A DNA stretch of 28,520 bases from Gemmatimonadota bacterium (GTDB lineage Bacteria; 4572-55; J002): the NCBI GenBank assembly GCA_003697105.1, contig RFFQ01000064.1:1-28520 (forward strand). Direction: 5' to 3'. The notes beneath the pieces are model-generated. The model searched no databases. It was not told where the DNA came from and saw only the letters and a list, made by a program, of their open reading frames with translations. The position numbers and the translations under genes were made by a program. How positions within the stretch are numbered: position 1 is the stretch's first letter; the number at the start of each line of letters is the position of its first letter. Below are positions 8,073 through 17,450 of the stretch, piece by piece.

Positions 8073-11000
8073 TCAAAATCGGCGGATGGTGATCTGCCCG
8101 CTACTGGCTACAGAGCGTGTCGCCGGATTATACATCGCTTCTGCCGTAATGGGGGGGAGGGTAAACGTGCCGGGGTTGATCCCGCGCAACCCGTAATAAA
8201 ACGTTTTGGGCTGGCGGCGGATTAAATTTCCGAAAATAATCATCCGGTCATCACGGATATCCAGATGAGCCGTTTCAAACTGAGTTTTGGAATCGATCCA
8301 AGGGATATTTTGCCGGGATTGTAAGCGCGGGTTCTCGATCTGAAAACCAGCAGGCAACAGATCGACCACCGCTACATTATCCAGATTTTCGGCGAGGGCT
8401 TCCAGCGTAATCTTGCAGATAATCAAATCTCCAGATTGAAACTGCTGGTAATCCGCCCGGCTGCCGGCAGGGGTTAGATATTCCCGGCGCACCCGCAAAC
8501 CCGCATCTACTTCCGCTATGCCTGCATCCAGCGGCACTCCAAAGGCTTGCCAGTAAAAATAGCATGTGCCGGGTCCCTCATTTTGAATGGTGACCGTCTT
8601 CTGTGCCCAGTCCTGACCGGCTAAAAAGGTATCTTTTCCGCCAAAGGTTTGGTAAAGGGTGTCACCGACCCGCACCGACCCCCGGTAGTCGGTGGACGGT
8701 TGTTTGTGGAAAACCTTCCCCAGTGCCAGATAGCTGTAAGCGGCATCCTGAGTGGTGTAATCCCAACCGTGTTGCTGGCGGAGTGTTTGCGATAACTCTT
8801 CTACCAAGCGGGGCACGCTGGCGTGATCGGGTTGGGAATCTGCCAAAACCGCCAACATGATGGCTTTTGCCCGCATTGGGGAGTAAAAGTTTTCTCCGGT
8901 TTGCCGCTGGTTGAGTTCCGGTGGGCGGACGGTTTTCGGTAGTAGTTCCAGTGCCGAGGTTTGATCCCCTGCCACGGCGAATGCCCCTGCCAACAGATAT
9001 TGCCCTTCATCACCCATTTGATCCAGCCGGTTGTTTTTCAGATAGTACATCACACTTTTTTCTGGCTGTCCCGCTTTTGCCAGTACATAGCAAGCGTAGG
9101 CGGTTTGGTTGATCGCCCAGCGGGTATCTCCGGTGTTCAGGGTTATATCACGCAACCCGCGCAACATCTGCCGGTACACTCGCTCATTTACATGATAGCC
9201 GTTTAAACGGGCTTCTACCAAAAAATGAGCGGCGTAGATACTGCTCCACGTATGGCTTTCCGAGCCACCGGGCCAATACATGAACTGCCCGGAAGGTAGG
9301 AGCATACTTTCCAGCTTTTTAATGCCCTCGTTCAGGTAATAATCCGCACTGTTTTTTTGGAAGAGGTCTGGATCGACCACCCGCGCAACCGCATCAAAAT
9401 AGAGGAGGGGAAACACTTGGGAAGTCGTCTGTTCCAAACAACCGTGCGGGTAGTGGAGCAAGTAGCTCAAGCCGGGACCCAACTCCAGCGCCGGCAGTGG
9501 GGAGATTGTTAATTTGTACTCGGCGGTGCCGGGCATGAAATTTACCGTTTGTGGAAAATCAAATGTTTGAGTTTTTCCCCCGGTGACCGCACCACTACCG
9601 GTGATCGTAATGGGCGGGTTGCTGGGGCGGAGGGGTACGTCTTCCATTACGCGCGTCTGGTTGCCATTGCCGGATGCCGTCAGGGTGACGGTGACGGTGC
9701 CGATCTGATTTCCAGCGGTGACCGGAAAGCGCACCACCCCTTCGGCTTGGTCCTCCAAAGTGATCTGCTGCGTGGCTTGCGAAATGTCCACCGCACCGGT
9801 GGCGGTCAATTGAACTGTAAATCGACCCGTTTTGCCGGTACCATTAAACAAGCTGACCGGAATTTCAAATTGATCTCCACTGGCGATAAAGAGGGGAATT
9901 GTCGGTGTCAACACAATCGGGTCCCGCACGATCACTTGCTTTTCCGCCGACCCAAATTTTTGATCGACTGCTGCCACCGCCATCAGGCGCAACCTGCCGT
10001 TGAACTGGGGTACGGCAAGCTTAATTTTGCCGTTGCCGGCGCCATCCGTTAGCACCATACCCGACCAAAGCGCCACGGGGCGGATGCGTTGGACGGAGAC
10101 CGGATTCAACCGCTTTTTCCGGTAAGCGGCATCTCCAGAAGGGGATAGGAGTACCTCCGCTCCTTCCACTTCGGGCAAAATTAACCCATACAGATCGTAG
10201 GTCTGGACTTCCAGCCGTTTTTTACCGTAAAAATGTCCAAATGGGTCGGGGGTACGGAATCCCGTCAGTTGGCAAATGCCTTCATCCACGGCGGCTAACG
10301 TCATCTGTACCGGTTTGCCGGCGTTGCCATGCACGCTCACATCAATTGAAAGGGTTTGGTGCGGTTTGATGACCTCCGGCGTGTTCAGGTCGATATCCAG
10401 TTGGTGTTCCCGAGAATCGACTTGCAACGGGACGACGCCAAATGCCCGGACAGGGGCGTATTTTTCCAGATTACCGGTAGAGCGAATCAGCGTTGCCGAT
10501 ACATATACATTGGGTTGGAAGGATGCTTCCACCGGAATTGATAGGGTTGCCGTATTTTCCGGCATGTCCAGTACTTGGCTGGAAAGAATGCGATCCCGTT
10601 CGACTGTGATTAGCAATTTCCCCTGCTGAAACGGTGCTTTTACTTGAATGGTTGCCGTTTCTCCGACCCGATAGTGCTCCTTTTCCACATCCAGCTCGAG
10701 CCGGTCGGGATGCTCCATTGACCACGGTGACCAACCCCAACCGGCGGCGTAGAACGCAATTGCGGCACGGTGCCCGGAAGCCGGATCGGTCACTTCAACC
10801 CGGTACTGCCCGTATTCGTGGGGTGTAAAACGGATGTGCTGAATATCGCCGGAAGAGGTTATCTGGTCCTGTTTGACCACATGTTCTTGCTTCTCCGAAA
10901 CATACCGTGTGCGTCCGTTGGATTGTTGGCGCAACACACTCTGCCAGTAGATGCGCGAAATGGAAATCGATACGGTGTGCCCTGCCACCGGTTGCCCTTG

Positions 11001-13487
11001 TTGGTCGAGTACAATCAGATCGATGGTGGTCTCTTTGTCGAGTTCGGCGTAACCTTCCGGACGGCGTAGCCCCACGTATGCGCTGTACGGGTGGACATCA
11101 AATTGGGTGACGTTTGTCACACCCCGCCCGCCAACTTCCAGCACCGTTGCGGAGACCGTGCCTTGGAGCATCCCCGCCGGCTTCAGATTGGGGGGGATGT
11201 CTAGCGTGGTGCGCAGTTGCCCTTCCGCATTTAGCTTATCTTCCACTAAAGTCTCGCTGATGGACGAAAAGGAGTGATCCGGGTTGTCATAGGTAAAAGA
11301 ACGATATTGAACTGGCGGTTCGTATGGTTTTGCCGTCAGGCGGTACTCTATTTTAACGCGGTTGCCTGCCGCCGGCGGTCCAAAAAGATTCATTCCGGTA
11401 ACCTGAATTTGCACTGCATCACCAATCATATAGACTTCCCGATCCGTGTTCACCGTCACGTTGATACGATCCGGCACGAATTCTTCCACGTTAAAGGTGG
11501 CACGCCCGATCTCTTGGGTATCACCGATCATCATTTTAGCGGTGTACTGTCCGGTGCGGGCAAAATTGGCAAGGGGTACATCGAACGAAATCATGCCTGT
11601 GGTACCGGTTTGTTGCCGTTGTTCGTTTACAATGCGGGAATCGGGAGCGACCACCTCCAACCGTACCGGGAAGGAGGGCGGCACCGCCGTATTCACCCCG
11701 CGCACAATGGTGGTCAAATGCGCGGTCTCGCCGGGGCGATATATATCCCGATCCGGATAGACAAAGGCACTATACCCATTGAGGAGTACCGGATCGCCGC
11801 TGGCGTCGAAGTCAGTCAAGTCGATCTCGCGCTTAAATTCCACAAAGGAGACATCCTCATCTTTTTCGGCGATAATCAGATAAGGTTCAAACTCCGCAAA
11901 CGCGGCGCGGACGTTTTGGAACTGGATAAATCCCTCCGCATTGGTTCGACCGCTCAACAGCAACTGGTTGTTGCGGCTTAACACGGAAATTGTCACTTGC
12001 GGGACTGGATCAAGGGTTTCGAGAGAATTGACCCAGACGATCAGATCATCACTGGCGCGTTTGGCCAGAATGCCGAGATCGGTGATCATCACCCATTTAT
12101 CTTTATAACGCCAGTAATATTTCGGGTCTTGTACCCGCAACCGGAAAATACCGGTACGCTCTTCTTGCAGGTACTGTCGCAGGTTGACCGGTGTAATGAC
12201 CTCCTCATTTTGTACCATTGCCACCGGAATTTCGCCGGAAAAAAGCGATTTTCCCATCCGGTTGATGGAAATCCAACTATAATCACTGGTTAAATTCACA
12301 TCCGTGGTCAGATAAACCAGATTGTTGGTATAAACCTTTTCAATGGTGAGTTTGACCGCGTTGATATTGACCGTGGACAGCCCCACATTAAGATTACCCG
12401 ACCGCGCCAAATAAATGCCATCACCTTCAAACCCCACCGAGGGTTCGAGCTGGCGCAACGTGACCGTCTGTTGAAAGGGTGATTGGAGTTTTGCCCCATC
12501 TCGCGCAATGAGTCCCGAACGGATAGTGACGGTGTAGGGTGTCCCGACTTCAAATTGCCCGCTGAGCTTCAGGGCGGTATGACGCTCCTCGATCTGAAAA
12601 TCAACCGCCGGACGAATGGCAATATACGGGCGCGCCACAGCCGAGCGTACCGGTGTATTAAAATTGATGCTAATGGTGCCATACTTACCGGAGGGGTTCA
12701 CGTTTACCTGTTCCACGATCAGGGATTCCGTGCGGTTCAGGGTACGGGTGAGTTCATACGGTTGCGCCAAACCCAAATTGCCACCCACACACCGGATGGC
12801 AGGGTCGATGACGGTCGTGATCTGGCTCACTTGATCCGGATCAATCGTGGTGGTTACCAATTGGATGTAACGCGAGGCTTCTTCTGTGAGAAGGGTGTAT
12901 GCCAATTTGCGGTGGCGATGATCATACAAGGTCAAATGTTGATCGACTTCCGCCGGTTCCACCGGATAATTGAACTCCAAACTGACTAAAATAAAGATGT
13001 GTTCCGGTTCAGCAGGGTCTTGATCCAGTGTGGTGACCAGTTCTTTCACGGCGAGGCGGGGGGTATGGAACCGAAATAGGGTCTCTCCGGTGATTGTTTT
13101 ACCGGGGATAAAATCCCGGTTTACTTCGGCGGTGTATTCGGTGGAGGGTGCCAACTGGACTTCCGGGAATAACCGGAGTTTATCGGGGGCAATCCACTGG
13201 GCTTTAACGGGTAGTTTCGGGGAGAAGGTGACGGGAGGACGACTGAATTCCTGTTCTAAGAGGGAGTCTGTACGGACAGGTTGGGAAAACGTCACCGTTA
13301 TATTGGTGAGGGGGGTTGTTTCGCCCGTCGGGGAAAAATGGGCAATGGTGAGGGTGTTGGTTTCGTGCTCAGATGTGGATTTGATTACCATTAACGCGCC
13401 AGCAATCACCAGCAATGTCGCTAAAATAATCAATCCTCCGGTGAATGATGCCGGCACCTTGCGGGTAGGTGTTGTGGGGTTTGTCAT
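8073..13487 (-). CDS. Bacterial alpha-2-macroglobulin family protein with intact thioester motif
   Basis: 1804 residues. Bacterial macroglobulins are periplasmic protease traps: cleavage exposes a Cys-Gln thioester that covalently captures the protease. Here the thioester motif is CLEQ (Cys1350-Gln1353) in HYPHGCLEQTTSQ, so the trap should be active. Upstream lie repeated macroglobulin beta-domains, including DRDIYRPGETAHL (near residue 580), the bacterial MG2 hallmark. Downstream is an alpha-helical thioester domain (about 1330-1620), then a C-terminal beta domain ending at TIRRF. The N terminus has one hydrophobic helix (about residues 16-36) with no lipobox, so it is probably anchored in the inner membrane by that helix, unlike the E. 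coli lipoprotein YfhM. GGAG lies 7 bases before the ATG. The usual partner pbpC (penicillin-binding protein 1C) is not adjacent. Confidence 0.93.
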   Translation of the reverse strand: MTNPTTPTRKVPASFTGGLIILATLLVIAGALMVIKSTSEHETNTLTIAHFSPTGETTPLTNITVTFSQPVRTDSLLEQEFSRPPVTFSPKLPVKAQWIAPDKLRLFPEVQLAPSTEYTAEVNRDFIPGKTITGETLFRFHTPRLAVKELVTTLDQDPAEPEHIFILVSLEFNYPVEPAEVDQHLTLYDHRHRKLAYTLLTEEASRYIQLVTTTIDPDQVSQITTVIDPAIRCVGGNLGLAQPYELTRTLNRTESLIVEQVNVNPSGKYGTISINFNTPVRSAVARPYIAIRPAVDFQIEERHTALKLSGQFEVGTPYTVTIRSGLIARDGAKLQSPFQQTVTLRQLEPSVGFEGDGIYLARSGNLNVGLSTVNINAVKLTIEKVYTNNLVYLTTDVNLTSDYSWISINRMGKSLFSGEIPVAMVQNEEVITPVNLRQYLQEERTGIFRLRVQDPKYYWRYKDKWVMITDLGILAKRASDDLIVWVNSLETLDPVPQVTISVLSRNNQLLLSGRTNAEGFIQFQNVRAAFAEFEPYLIIAEKDEDVSFVEFKREIDLTDFDASGDPVLLNGYSAFVYPDRDIYRPGETAHLTTIVRGVNTAVPPSFPVRLEVVAPDSRIVNEQRQQTGTTGMISFDVPLANFARTGQYTAKMMIGDTQEIGRATFNVEEFVPDRINVTVNTDREVYMIGDAVQIQVTGMNLFGPPAAGNRVKIEYRLTAKPYEPPVQYRSFTYDNPDHSFSSISETLVEDKLNAEGQLRTTLDIPPNLKPAGMLQGTVSATVLEVGGRGVTNVTQFDVHPYSAYVGLRRPEGYAELDKETTIDLIVLDQQGQPVAGHTVSISISRIYWQSVLRQQSNGRTRYVSEKQEHVVKQDQITSSGDIQHIRFTPHEYGQYRVEVTDPASGHRAAIAFYAAGWGWSPWSMEHPDRLELDVEKEHYRVGETATIQVKAPFQQGKLLITVERDRILSSQVLDMPENTATLSIPVEASFQPNVYVSATLIRSTGNLEKYAPVRAFGVVPLQVDSREHQLDIDLNTPEVIKPHQTLSIDVSVHGNAGKPVQMTLAAVDEGICQLTGFRTPDPFGHFYGKKRLEVQTYDLYGLILPEVEGAEVLLSPSGDAAYRKKRLNPVSVQRIRPVALWSGMVLTDGAGNGKIKLAVPQFNGRLRLMAVAAVDQKFGSAEKQVIVRDPIVLTPTIPLFIASGDQFEIPVSLFNGTGKTGRFTVQLTATGAVDISQATQQITLEDQAEGVVRFPVTAGNQIGTVTVTLTASGNGNQTRVMEDVPLRPSNPPITITGSGAVTGGKTQTFDFPQTVNFMPGTAEYKLTISPLPALELGPGLSYLLHYPHGCLEQTTSQVFPLLYFDAVARVVDPDLFQKNSADYYLNEGIKKLESMLLPSGQFMYWPGGSESHTWSSIYAAHFLVEARLNGYHVNERVYRQMLRGLRDITLNTGDTRWAINQTAYACYVLAKAGQPEKSVMYYLKNNRLDQMGDEGQYLLAGAFAVAGDQTSALELLPKTVRPPELNQRQTGENFYSPMRAKAIMLAVLADSQPDHASVPRLVEELSQTLRQQHGWDYTTQDAAYSYLALGKVFHKQPSTDYRGSVRVGDTLYQTFGGKDTFLAGQDWAQKTVTIQNEGPGTCYFYWQAFGVPLDAGIAEVDAGLRVRREYLTPAGSRADYQQFQSGDLIICKITLEALAENLDNVAVVDLLPAGFQIENPRLQSRQNIPWIDSKTQFETAHLDIRDDRMIIFGNLIRRQPKTFYYGLRGINPGTFTLPPITAEAMYNPATRSVASSGQITIRRF

Positions 13488-13563
13488 GGTTTGTCTCCCA
13501 ATTGGGGTGATTCATAAAAGACCTGAGCTACCGTATGCGGGGTAGAACAATGGGGCGGTATTG

Positions 13564-13592
13564 ATTTAACCCGATTTTCTCCTGAAAGTCAA
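13564..13592 (-). promoter_or_regulatory. Candidate promoter for the macroglobulin gene
   Basis: On the minus strand TTGACT (13592-13587) and TTAAAT (13569-13564) are separated by 17 bases, giving a start near 13557 and a leader of about 70 bases. It is back-to-back with a plus-strand candidate, so the 191-base divergent region may be controlled by one shared factor. Confidence 0.42.
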
Positions 13593-13602
13593 TTTCTTTT
13601 TC

Positions 13603-13631
13603 TTGAAAATGTAACCGGATTGTGGTACGTT
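13603..13631 (+). promoter_or_regulatory. Candidate promoter for the DinB-like operon
   Basis: TTGAAA (13603-13608) and TACGTT (13626-13631) are 17 bases apart, about 48 bases before the ATG at 13679. The -10 box is weak. Its -35 box lies 10 bases from that of the divergent macroglobulin promoter. Confidence 0.33.
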
Positions 13632-13678
13632 ACCCATCCATTTGTTTTATGTTCCACACACCGGAATGGGGTTTTTAC

Positions 13679-14158
13679 ATGAAGACACACGAATCGACGG
13701 CGGTATTACTCCTTATTTTAGAGCGTACCGCCGAAAAATGGCATTTGTTGGCAACCTTGGTGACGGACTCTCAGGCAAAACAGGCGGCAGAGGGGGAATG
13801 GTCGCTTGCCGAAGTGTTAGCCCATCTTCGTGCCTGTGCGGAGGTGTGGTCCCACTCCATTGTGATGATGGTGGCACAATCTCAGCCGGAATTGGCATAT
13901 ATTCATCCGAATACGTGGATGAAAACCTGCCGTTATGCCGAATTGCCTTTTGCCGGGGCGGTACAAGCCTTTGTCATCCGGCGGCAGGAATTGTTGTACT
14001 TCCTGCGCGGTTTAGATGAGCATCAATGGGAGCGCACCGGTCGAATCAAAGGGCGGGAGCATTCGGTCTATTCGCAAGTGCGTCGCATGGCATTGCATGA
14101 AGAAAAACATATCATCCAAATTGAACGGCTTGTCACCCGGATAAGGGAGGTGAACTGA
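13679..14158 (+). CDS. DinB/YfiT-like putative metal-binding protein
   Basis: 159-residue four-helix-bundle protein of the DinB superfamily. Three histidines in the positions typical of the family's metal site are His49 (in VLAHLRA) and His140 and His144 (in LHEEKHIIQI). Members include thiol-dependent transferases and many proteins of unknown activity; DinB itself is DNA-damage induced in Bacillus. I chose the ATG at 13679, giving MKTHEST, because GGGG lies about 7 bases upstream; an in-frame GTG at 13622 would add a stretch lacking domain similarity. Its stop overlaps the next start as TGATG, so the two genes are translationally coupled. Specific function unknown. Confidence 0.8.
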   Translation: MKTHESTAVLLLILERTAEKWHLLATLVTDSQAKQAAEGEWSLAEVLAHLRACAEVWSHSIVMMVAQSQPELAYIHPNTWMKTCRYAELPFAGAVQAFVIRRQELLYFLRGLDEHQWERTGRIKGREHSVYSQVRRMALHEEKHIIQIERLVTRIREVN

Positions 14159-14652
14159 TGGAAGATATTTCTGCAAAAACGCTCAAAAACCGTAACCGGG
14201 GGATCGTATTGGCGGTGCTGATCGGTGGGTTTTTTATTTTACGGGATTTTTACCTACATGCGGTGCGCTTCTTACCGGAGTTAGGCGTGGCTGGGTATTT
14301 GATGCATCCTATTTTTTGCCATAAAATTTCGGAACTGATTATTGCCGGCTCCTGGCTGTTTGTGGCGTTTATGGCGAACCACGAACGCGCCCGGCGGTAT
14401 CCTTCTTGGATGCCCCCAGACCGCTACCAGACCGTGCTAAAATTCACCGGAATTGCCAATCTGGTGGCGGTTATTTTGGCAACCTATGCGTGGACGGTTG
14501 TCAATTTGGGGACGAGTCCGTCCACTACAAATTTTACACCGCTGGTTTTTCGGGAAAATGGTTGGGTCTGGCGATATTACTTAGCACTTTTGATTATCGC
14601 CGCCGCCCTTCATGTGATCTTTGTGGGGCATAAATCTGCCCGCACGGGTTAA
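14158..14652 (+). CDS. Four-helix membrane protein of unknown function
   Basis: 164 residues; I do not recognise the family. Four hydrophobic helices are visible at about residues 16-34, 57-73, 95-114 and 138-157, with a charged N terminus and a short C-terminal tail. A conserved-looking segment HPIFCHKISELI lies between helices 1 and 2 and contains two His and one Cys. The start shares one base with the stop of the DinB-like gene (TGATG), so the pair is coexpressed. A membrane partner for the DinB-like protein is possible but unproved. The convergent carboxypeptidase gene ends five bases beyond its stop, with no terminator visible. Confidence 0.7.
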   Translation: MEDISAKTLKNRNRGIVLAVLIGGFFILRDFYLHAVRFLPELGVAGYLMHPIFCHKISELIIAGSWLFVAFMANHERARRYPSWMPPDRYQTVLKFTGIANLVAVILATYAWTVVNLGTSPSTTNFTPLVFRENGWVWRYYLALLIIAAALHVIFVGHKSARTG

Positions 14653-14657
14653 AATGA

Positions 14658-17072
14658 TTACCGCAATAGCACCATGGATTGGGTTACTTGCCCGGATGGG
14701 GTTTCCAAGCGATAAAAATAGATACCGCTTCGCACAGCTTGCCCGTGTGCATCTGTACCATGCCACTGCACCCGATGTTGCCCCGCATTTCGTTCTTCAT
14801 CCATTAGGGTTTGGACCAATTTTCCACTGGCGTCATAGATGCGTAAAAGTGCATGAGTTCGCCACGGCAGATCAAACCGGATTGTTGTCAGTGGATTAAA
14901 TGGATTGGGGTAGTTGGGGTACAAGGTGAGGTGTTGCGGGCTGGCAAGGGTGGTGGTATGTTCTACGCCCACATAAATTTCTTGCCCGTAAACGGCAACA
15001 TCATCGATAAACCAGCCCCGGTCGCGAGAGTCAGCGCTACTAAACCGGAAGCGAAACTGGACGGTCTCAAACAGATAATCGGTCAGATCAAATTGCACAT
15101 GATGCCACACGGACTGGTAGCCGCTGAAGCCCGGTTCATTGTCCAGCACGGTGATGCGGCTACGGGGATAGCCGCCTTCCGGCTCGATCACCGTCCATGT
15201 TTCGCCGCCATCGGTGGTAATTTGCACGTTGCCGCCATCCGTGCTACGGATACGGTACCAATGGTAAAAGGCAAGTGCCACCTGCCCGGTGGCATCCGGC
15301 ACGAGCGTATAAGTGGGGCTGTACAAATAAAAGCTGGAGAGGGGGCGGTACAACTCGTCTAATTCCGTTCCCCACACGGTACTGTCGGAATGCGCACTGG
15401 CGGGACCGCCACTACTGGCGGGAACACCCCATTGCCAGCCACTGCTATCGGAAGACCAAAAGCCCCCCGGTGTGCCCTCAAAATCGATCACTGGAATCAG
15501 GGTGAAATCGATGTCCAGCACTGTGCTATCTTCAATGGTGATGGGGCGTTCCTGAATGTCATACCCCGCTTTTTGGATGGATAATTGGTAATGATTACCG
15601 GTCTCGATCTCTTCAAACCGGTAGAATCCAGAGGAATCGGTGATGATGTGTTGGCTTCCCACGTACGGATCGCGGAACGTCACGGTGGCGCCGGCAAGTG
15701 GTTGGGCGATCGACGCGCCATCAAACACCATCCCTTGAAGTGTACCGTAGCCCGGTTCCTCAAGTTCGATTTCCAAATCGATCACAGGGTTTGCTGGGGT
15801 GAGCATCAGGTTGGGGATGATCCGGGTGCCATAAGCGGGGTGCGTAATGCGCAAGGTATATGAGGTTGTGTTGGAAAAGCGCATCAGCCGCCGGAATCGT
15901 CCAAATGAATCGGTGGTGCGGGGGGGGAGGCGCTCACTATCGATTTCAACCACTTGCACCTGTGCGCCGGAAATTACGGAATCGGTGATCGCATCACGCA
16001 CAATTCCGGTCAACACGCCCCCGGATACCCCGTGTACGCGCCGGAACAGTTCATATATACCGTTCAGATTTCGTTGGCACACATCATCAATCAGTGCCGC
16101 TTCACGGGGTTGAATGCGTTCGCAGGCGCCCACTTCCACCGTCAAGGCAAAACTACCGAGTTCCGCATAAAGCCAATTATTGGCAAAGCCTCTATTTTCC
16201 GATGTGCGGAGAGTGCCGTACACCCCATCCAAACTATCCGTGGGGATAAGCCCCGCCATCGTGCGGGCAAGGTCGGAAATGTGGACATAATCCGGGGAAA
16301 GCCCGTAACGTCCCGTCCACGGGAAAATCACTTTTTCACTGTAATTTCCAGAACGGGAACTGTGATATATCACGCTGATACTGGGACGGATGTCACTGGC
16401 AAGGTTGGCGAGGGCGAGGGCTTCCGGTTCGGAAAAGGGAGCTTCGCCGCCGTAATATTCGCTACACGGTTCGTCGTTGTCGGGGTTGCCTTCCCATCCC
16501 CAACTGAAATTCCGGTTCAGGTCCACTCCGTCGCAATCGGAACGGTCAATCAAGGTACAAACTCCGTTGCCGAGGCAAGGGGCAACGTTATAATCGAAGA
16601 CGCCATTAAGGTTATTATCATGCTTGGTTTTGCGATAACAGATGTCGGTACCCTCCATGACGACCTGATGCCCATCTGGGTTGCCGATGGGTACAATCCA
16701 GATTTCGGTGTGGCTGACCCAATAGGTCAGGGAGTCACTTTCCCCATATTGGGTGAGCAAATTCTCAATGAGCATCATACTAATTTCGACCCCTAAAATC
16801 TCTTCCGCGTGAATGTGCCCATCAATTAGGATCGTGGGTTCATCTTCATCGATTTGCGGATGATCCGATATTTTGATTGCCCAAATATCACGTCCTTCTA
16901 AACTTTGACCGATGCTTTGTATCCGGCAGATATTCGGATAGCTTTCCGCGTATTGCTGTAGCTCATCAGTGACCTCGTCATAGGTGTGAAAGCGTTCAAT
17001 GGGGGGATCGAAATCTTGTGCAAAACTGAAGGCTGGCAGGGTGATTATCAACAAAAATAGTAGTTTTTTCAT
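14658..17072 (-). CDS. Secreted M14 zinc carboxypeptidase with FlgD-like sorting tail
   Basis: 804 residues. A Sec signal peptide occupies 1-18 (MKKLLFLLIITLPAFSFA|Q). The M14 metallopeptidase domain (about 25-345) has the zinc ligands His88 and Glu91 (GHIHAEE) and His237 (VIYHSSRS), substrate-binding Arg187 (DLNRNFSW) and catalytic Glu313 (LTVEVGA), so it should be active. Two carboxypeptidase-regulatory-like beta domains follow (about 353-440 and 442-530). Next is a jelly-roll/MAM-like domain (about 531-700) with GGETWTVI and RGWFIDDVAVYG. A C-terminal FlgD-like tail (about 714-804) has YPNYPNPFNPLTTIRFDLP and SGIYFYRLE...MVLLR. The tail suggests export across the outer membrane by a type IX-like route. 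GGAGG lies 5 bases before the ATG, preceded by three GATAAC-type heptads. Confidence 0.93.
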   Translation of the reverse strand: MKKLLFLLIITLPAFSFAQDFDPPIERFHTYDEVTDELQQYAESYPNICRIQSIGQSLEGRDIWAIKISDHPQIDEDEPTILIDGHIHAEEILGVEISMMLIENLLTQYGESDSLTYWVSHTEIWIVPIGNPDGHQVVMEGTDICYRKTKHDNNLNGVFDYNVAPCLGNGVCTLIDRSDCDGVDLNRNFSWGWEGNPDNDEPCSEYYGGEAPFSEPEALALANLASDIRPSISVIYHSSRSGNYSEKVIFPWTGRYGLSPDYVHISDLARTMAGLIPTDSLDGVYGTLRTSENRGFANNWLYAELGSFALTVEVGACERIQPREAALIDDVCQRNLNGIYELFRRVHGVSGGVLTGIVRDAITDSVISGAQVQVVEIDSERLPPRTTDSFGRFRRLMRFSNTTSYTLRITHPAYGTRIIPNLMLTPANPVIDLEIELEEPGYGTLQGMVFDGASIAQPLAGATVTFRDPYVGSQHIITDSSGFYRFEEIETGNHYQLSIQKAGYDIQERPITIEDSTVLDIDFTLIPVIDFEGTPGGFWSSDSSGWQWGVPASSGGPASAHSDSTVWGTELDELYRPLSSFYLYSPTYTLVPDATGQVALAFYHWYRIRSTDGGNVQITTDGGETWTVIEPEGGYPRSRITVLDNEPGFSGYQSVWHHVQFDLTDYLFETVQFRFRFSSADSRDRGWFIDDVAVYGQEIYVGVEHTTTLASPQHLTLYPNYPNPFNPLTTIRFDLPWRTHALLRIYDASGKLVQTLMDEERNAGQHRVQWHGTDAHGQAVRSGIYFYRLETPSGQVTQSMVLLR

Positions 17073-17089
17073 GAATTCCTCCGGGGGCG

Positions 17090-17110
17090 GTTATCCGTTA
17101 TCTGTTATCA
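17090..17110 (-). repeat. Third 7-bp tandem repeat, upstream of the carboxypeptidase start
   Basis: On the plus strand the three units are GTTATCC, GTTATCT and GTTATCA. On the coding (minus) strand this reads as repeats of (T/A/G)GATAAC ending 17 bases before the ATG. The unit is unrelated to the two arrays before the permeases, but the repeat length and the position just 5' of a start codon are the same. Here a good GGAGG lies between array and ATG. Confidence 0.75.
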
Positions 17111-17128
17111 ATAGTGAGCAATTTGGAG

Positions 17129-17157
17129 TACTCTCGGATGTTTCTTCCGAGAGTTCT
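17129..17157. repeat. Hairpin repeat, copy 1
   Basis: Arms ACTCTCGGA (17130-17138) and TCCGAGAGT (17146-17154) pair perfectly over 9 bp around a 7-base loop TGTTTCT. The 29-base segment recurs at 17451-17479 in the same orientation with one mismatch, so it is a dispersed repeat and not only a local hairpin. Confidence 0.8.
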
Positions 17158-17274
17158 TCGCACAGAAGAGCCGGCTAGCCTTCCCCCCGATGTCAGGGGG
17201 ATTAAGGGGGGGTCAAACATCCTCCCCTCTTGCGGTACCAACGCGCCTTCGCGCAGGAGAGCCAACACGGTCAT

Positions 17275-17305
17275 GGTAGAGACGTTGCACTGCAACGTCT
17301 CTACC
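17275..17305. repeat. Perfect 31-bp palindrome (REP/MITE-like)
   Basis: Arms GGTAGAGACGTTGCA (17275-17289) and its exact reverse complement (17291-17305) flank one central C. From memory, palindromes beginning GTAGAGACG are frequent intergenic repeats in cyanobacteria and some other bacteria; I could not check that here. There is no adjacent T-run, so it is not a typical terminator. Confidence 0.85.
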
Positions 17306-17351
17306 AGTTCCACACCGTCGAGCGGGTGAATGCCCTCAACGATCACTATCA

Positions 17352-17384
17352 GGTCGAACGCTTCTGCTTCGACCCTCATTTTTT
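17352..17384 (+). terminator. Hairpin followed by a T-run, possible terminator or repeat
   Basis: Arms GGTCGAA (17352-17358) and TTCGACC (17368-17374) with a 9-base loop are followed after four bases by six Ts (17379-17384). The shape fits a weak intrinsic terminator on the plus strand, but no plus-strand gene ends here, so it may be another palindromic repeat. Confidence 0.35.
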
Positions 17385-17450
17385 AAAACCGACTCGGTCG
17401 AAGACGGATTGTCGCTGTCGAAGAAACAGAATGAAGCGCTACTCTGGCAA

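Noticed and set aside
11274-12989. Long open frames on the plus strand opposite the macroglobulin gene (for example 11274-11981 and 12483-12989, also 9549-10052)
   Set aside because: They lie antisense to a continuous, well-recognised coding region, have low-complexity composition typical of shadow frames, and show no ribosome sites or domains.
15954-16796. 280-codon plus-strand frame opposite the M14 carboxypeptidase
   Set aside because: The minus-strand frame has a signal peptide, all active-site residues and a complete sorting tail; the plus frame has no recognisable motif.
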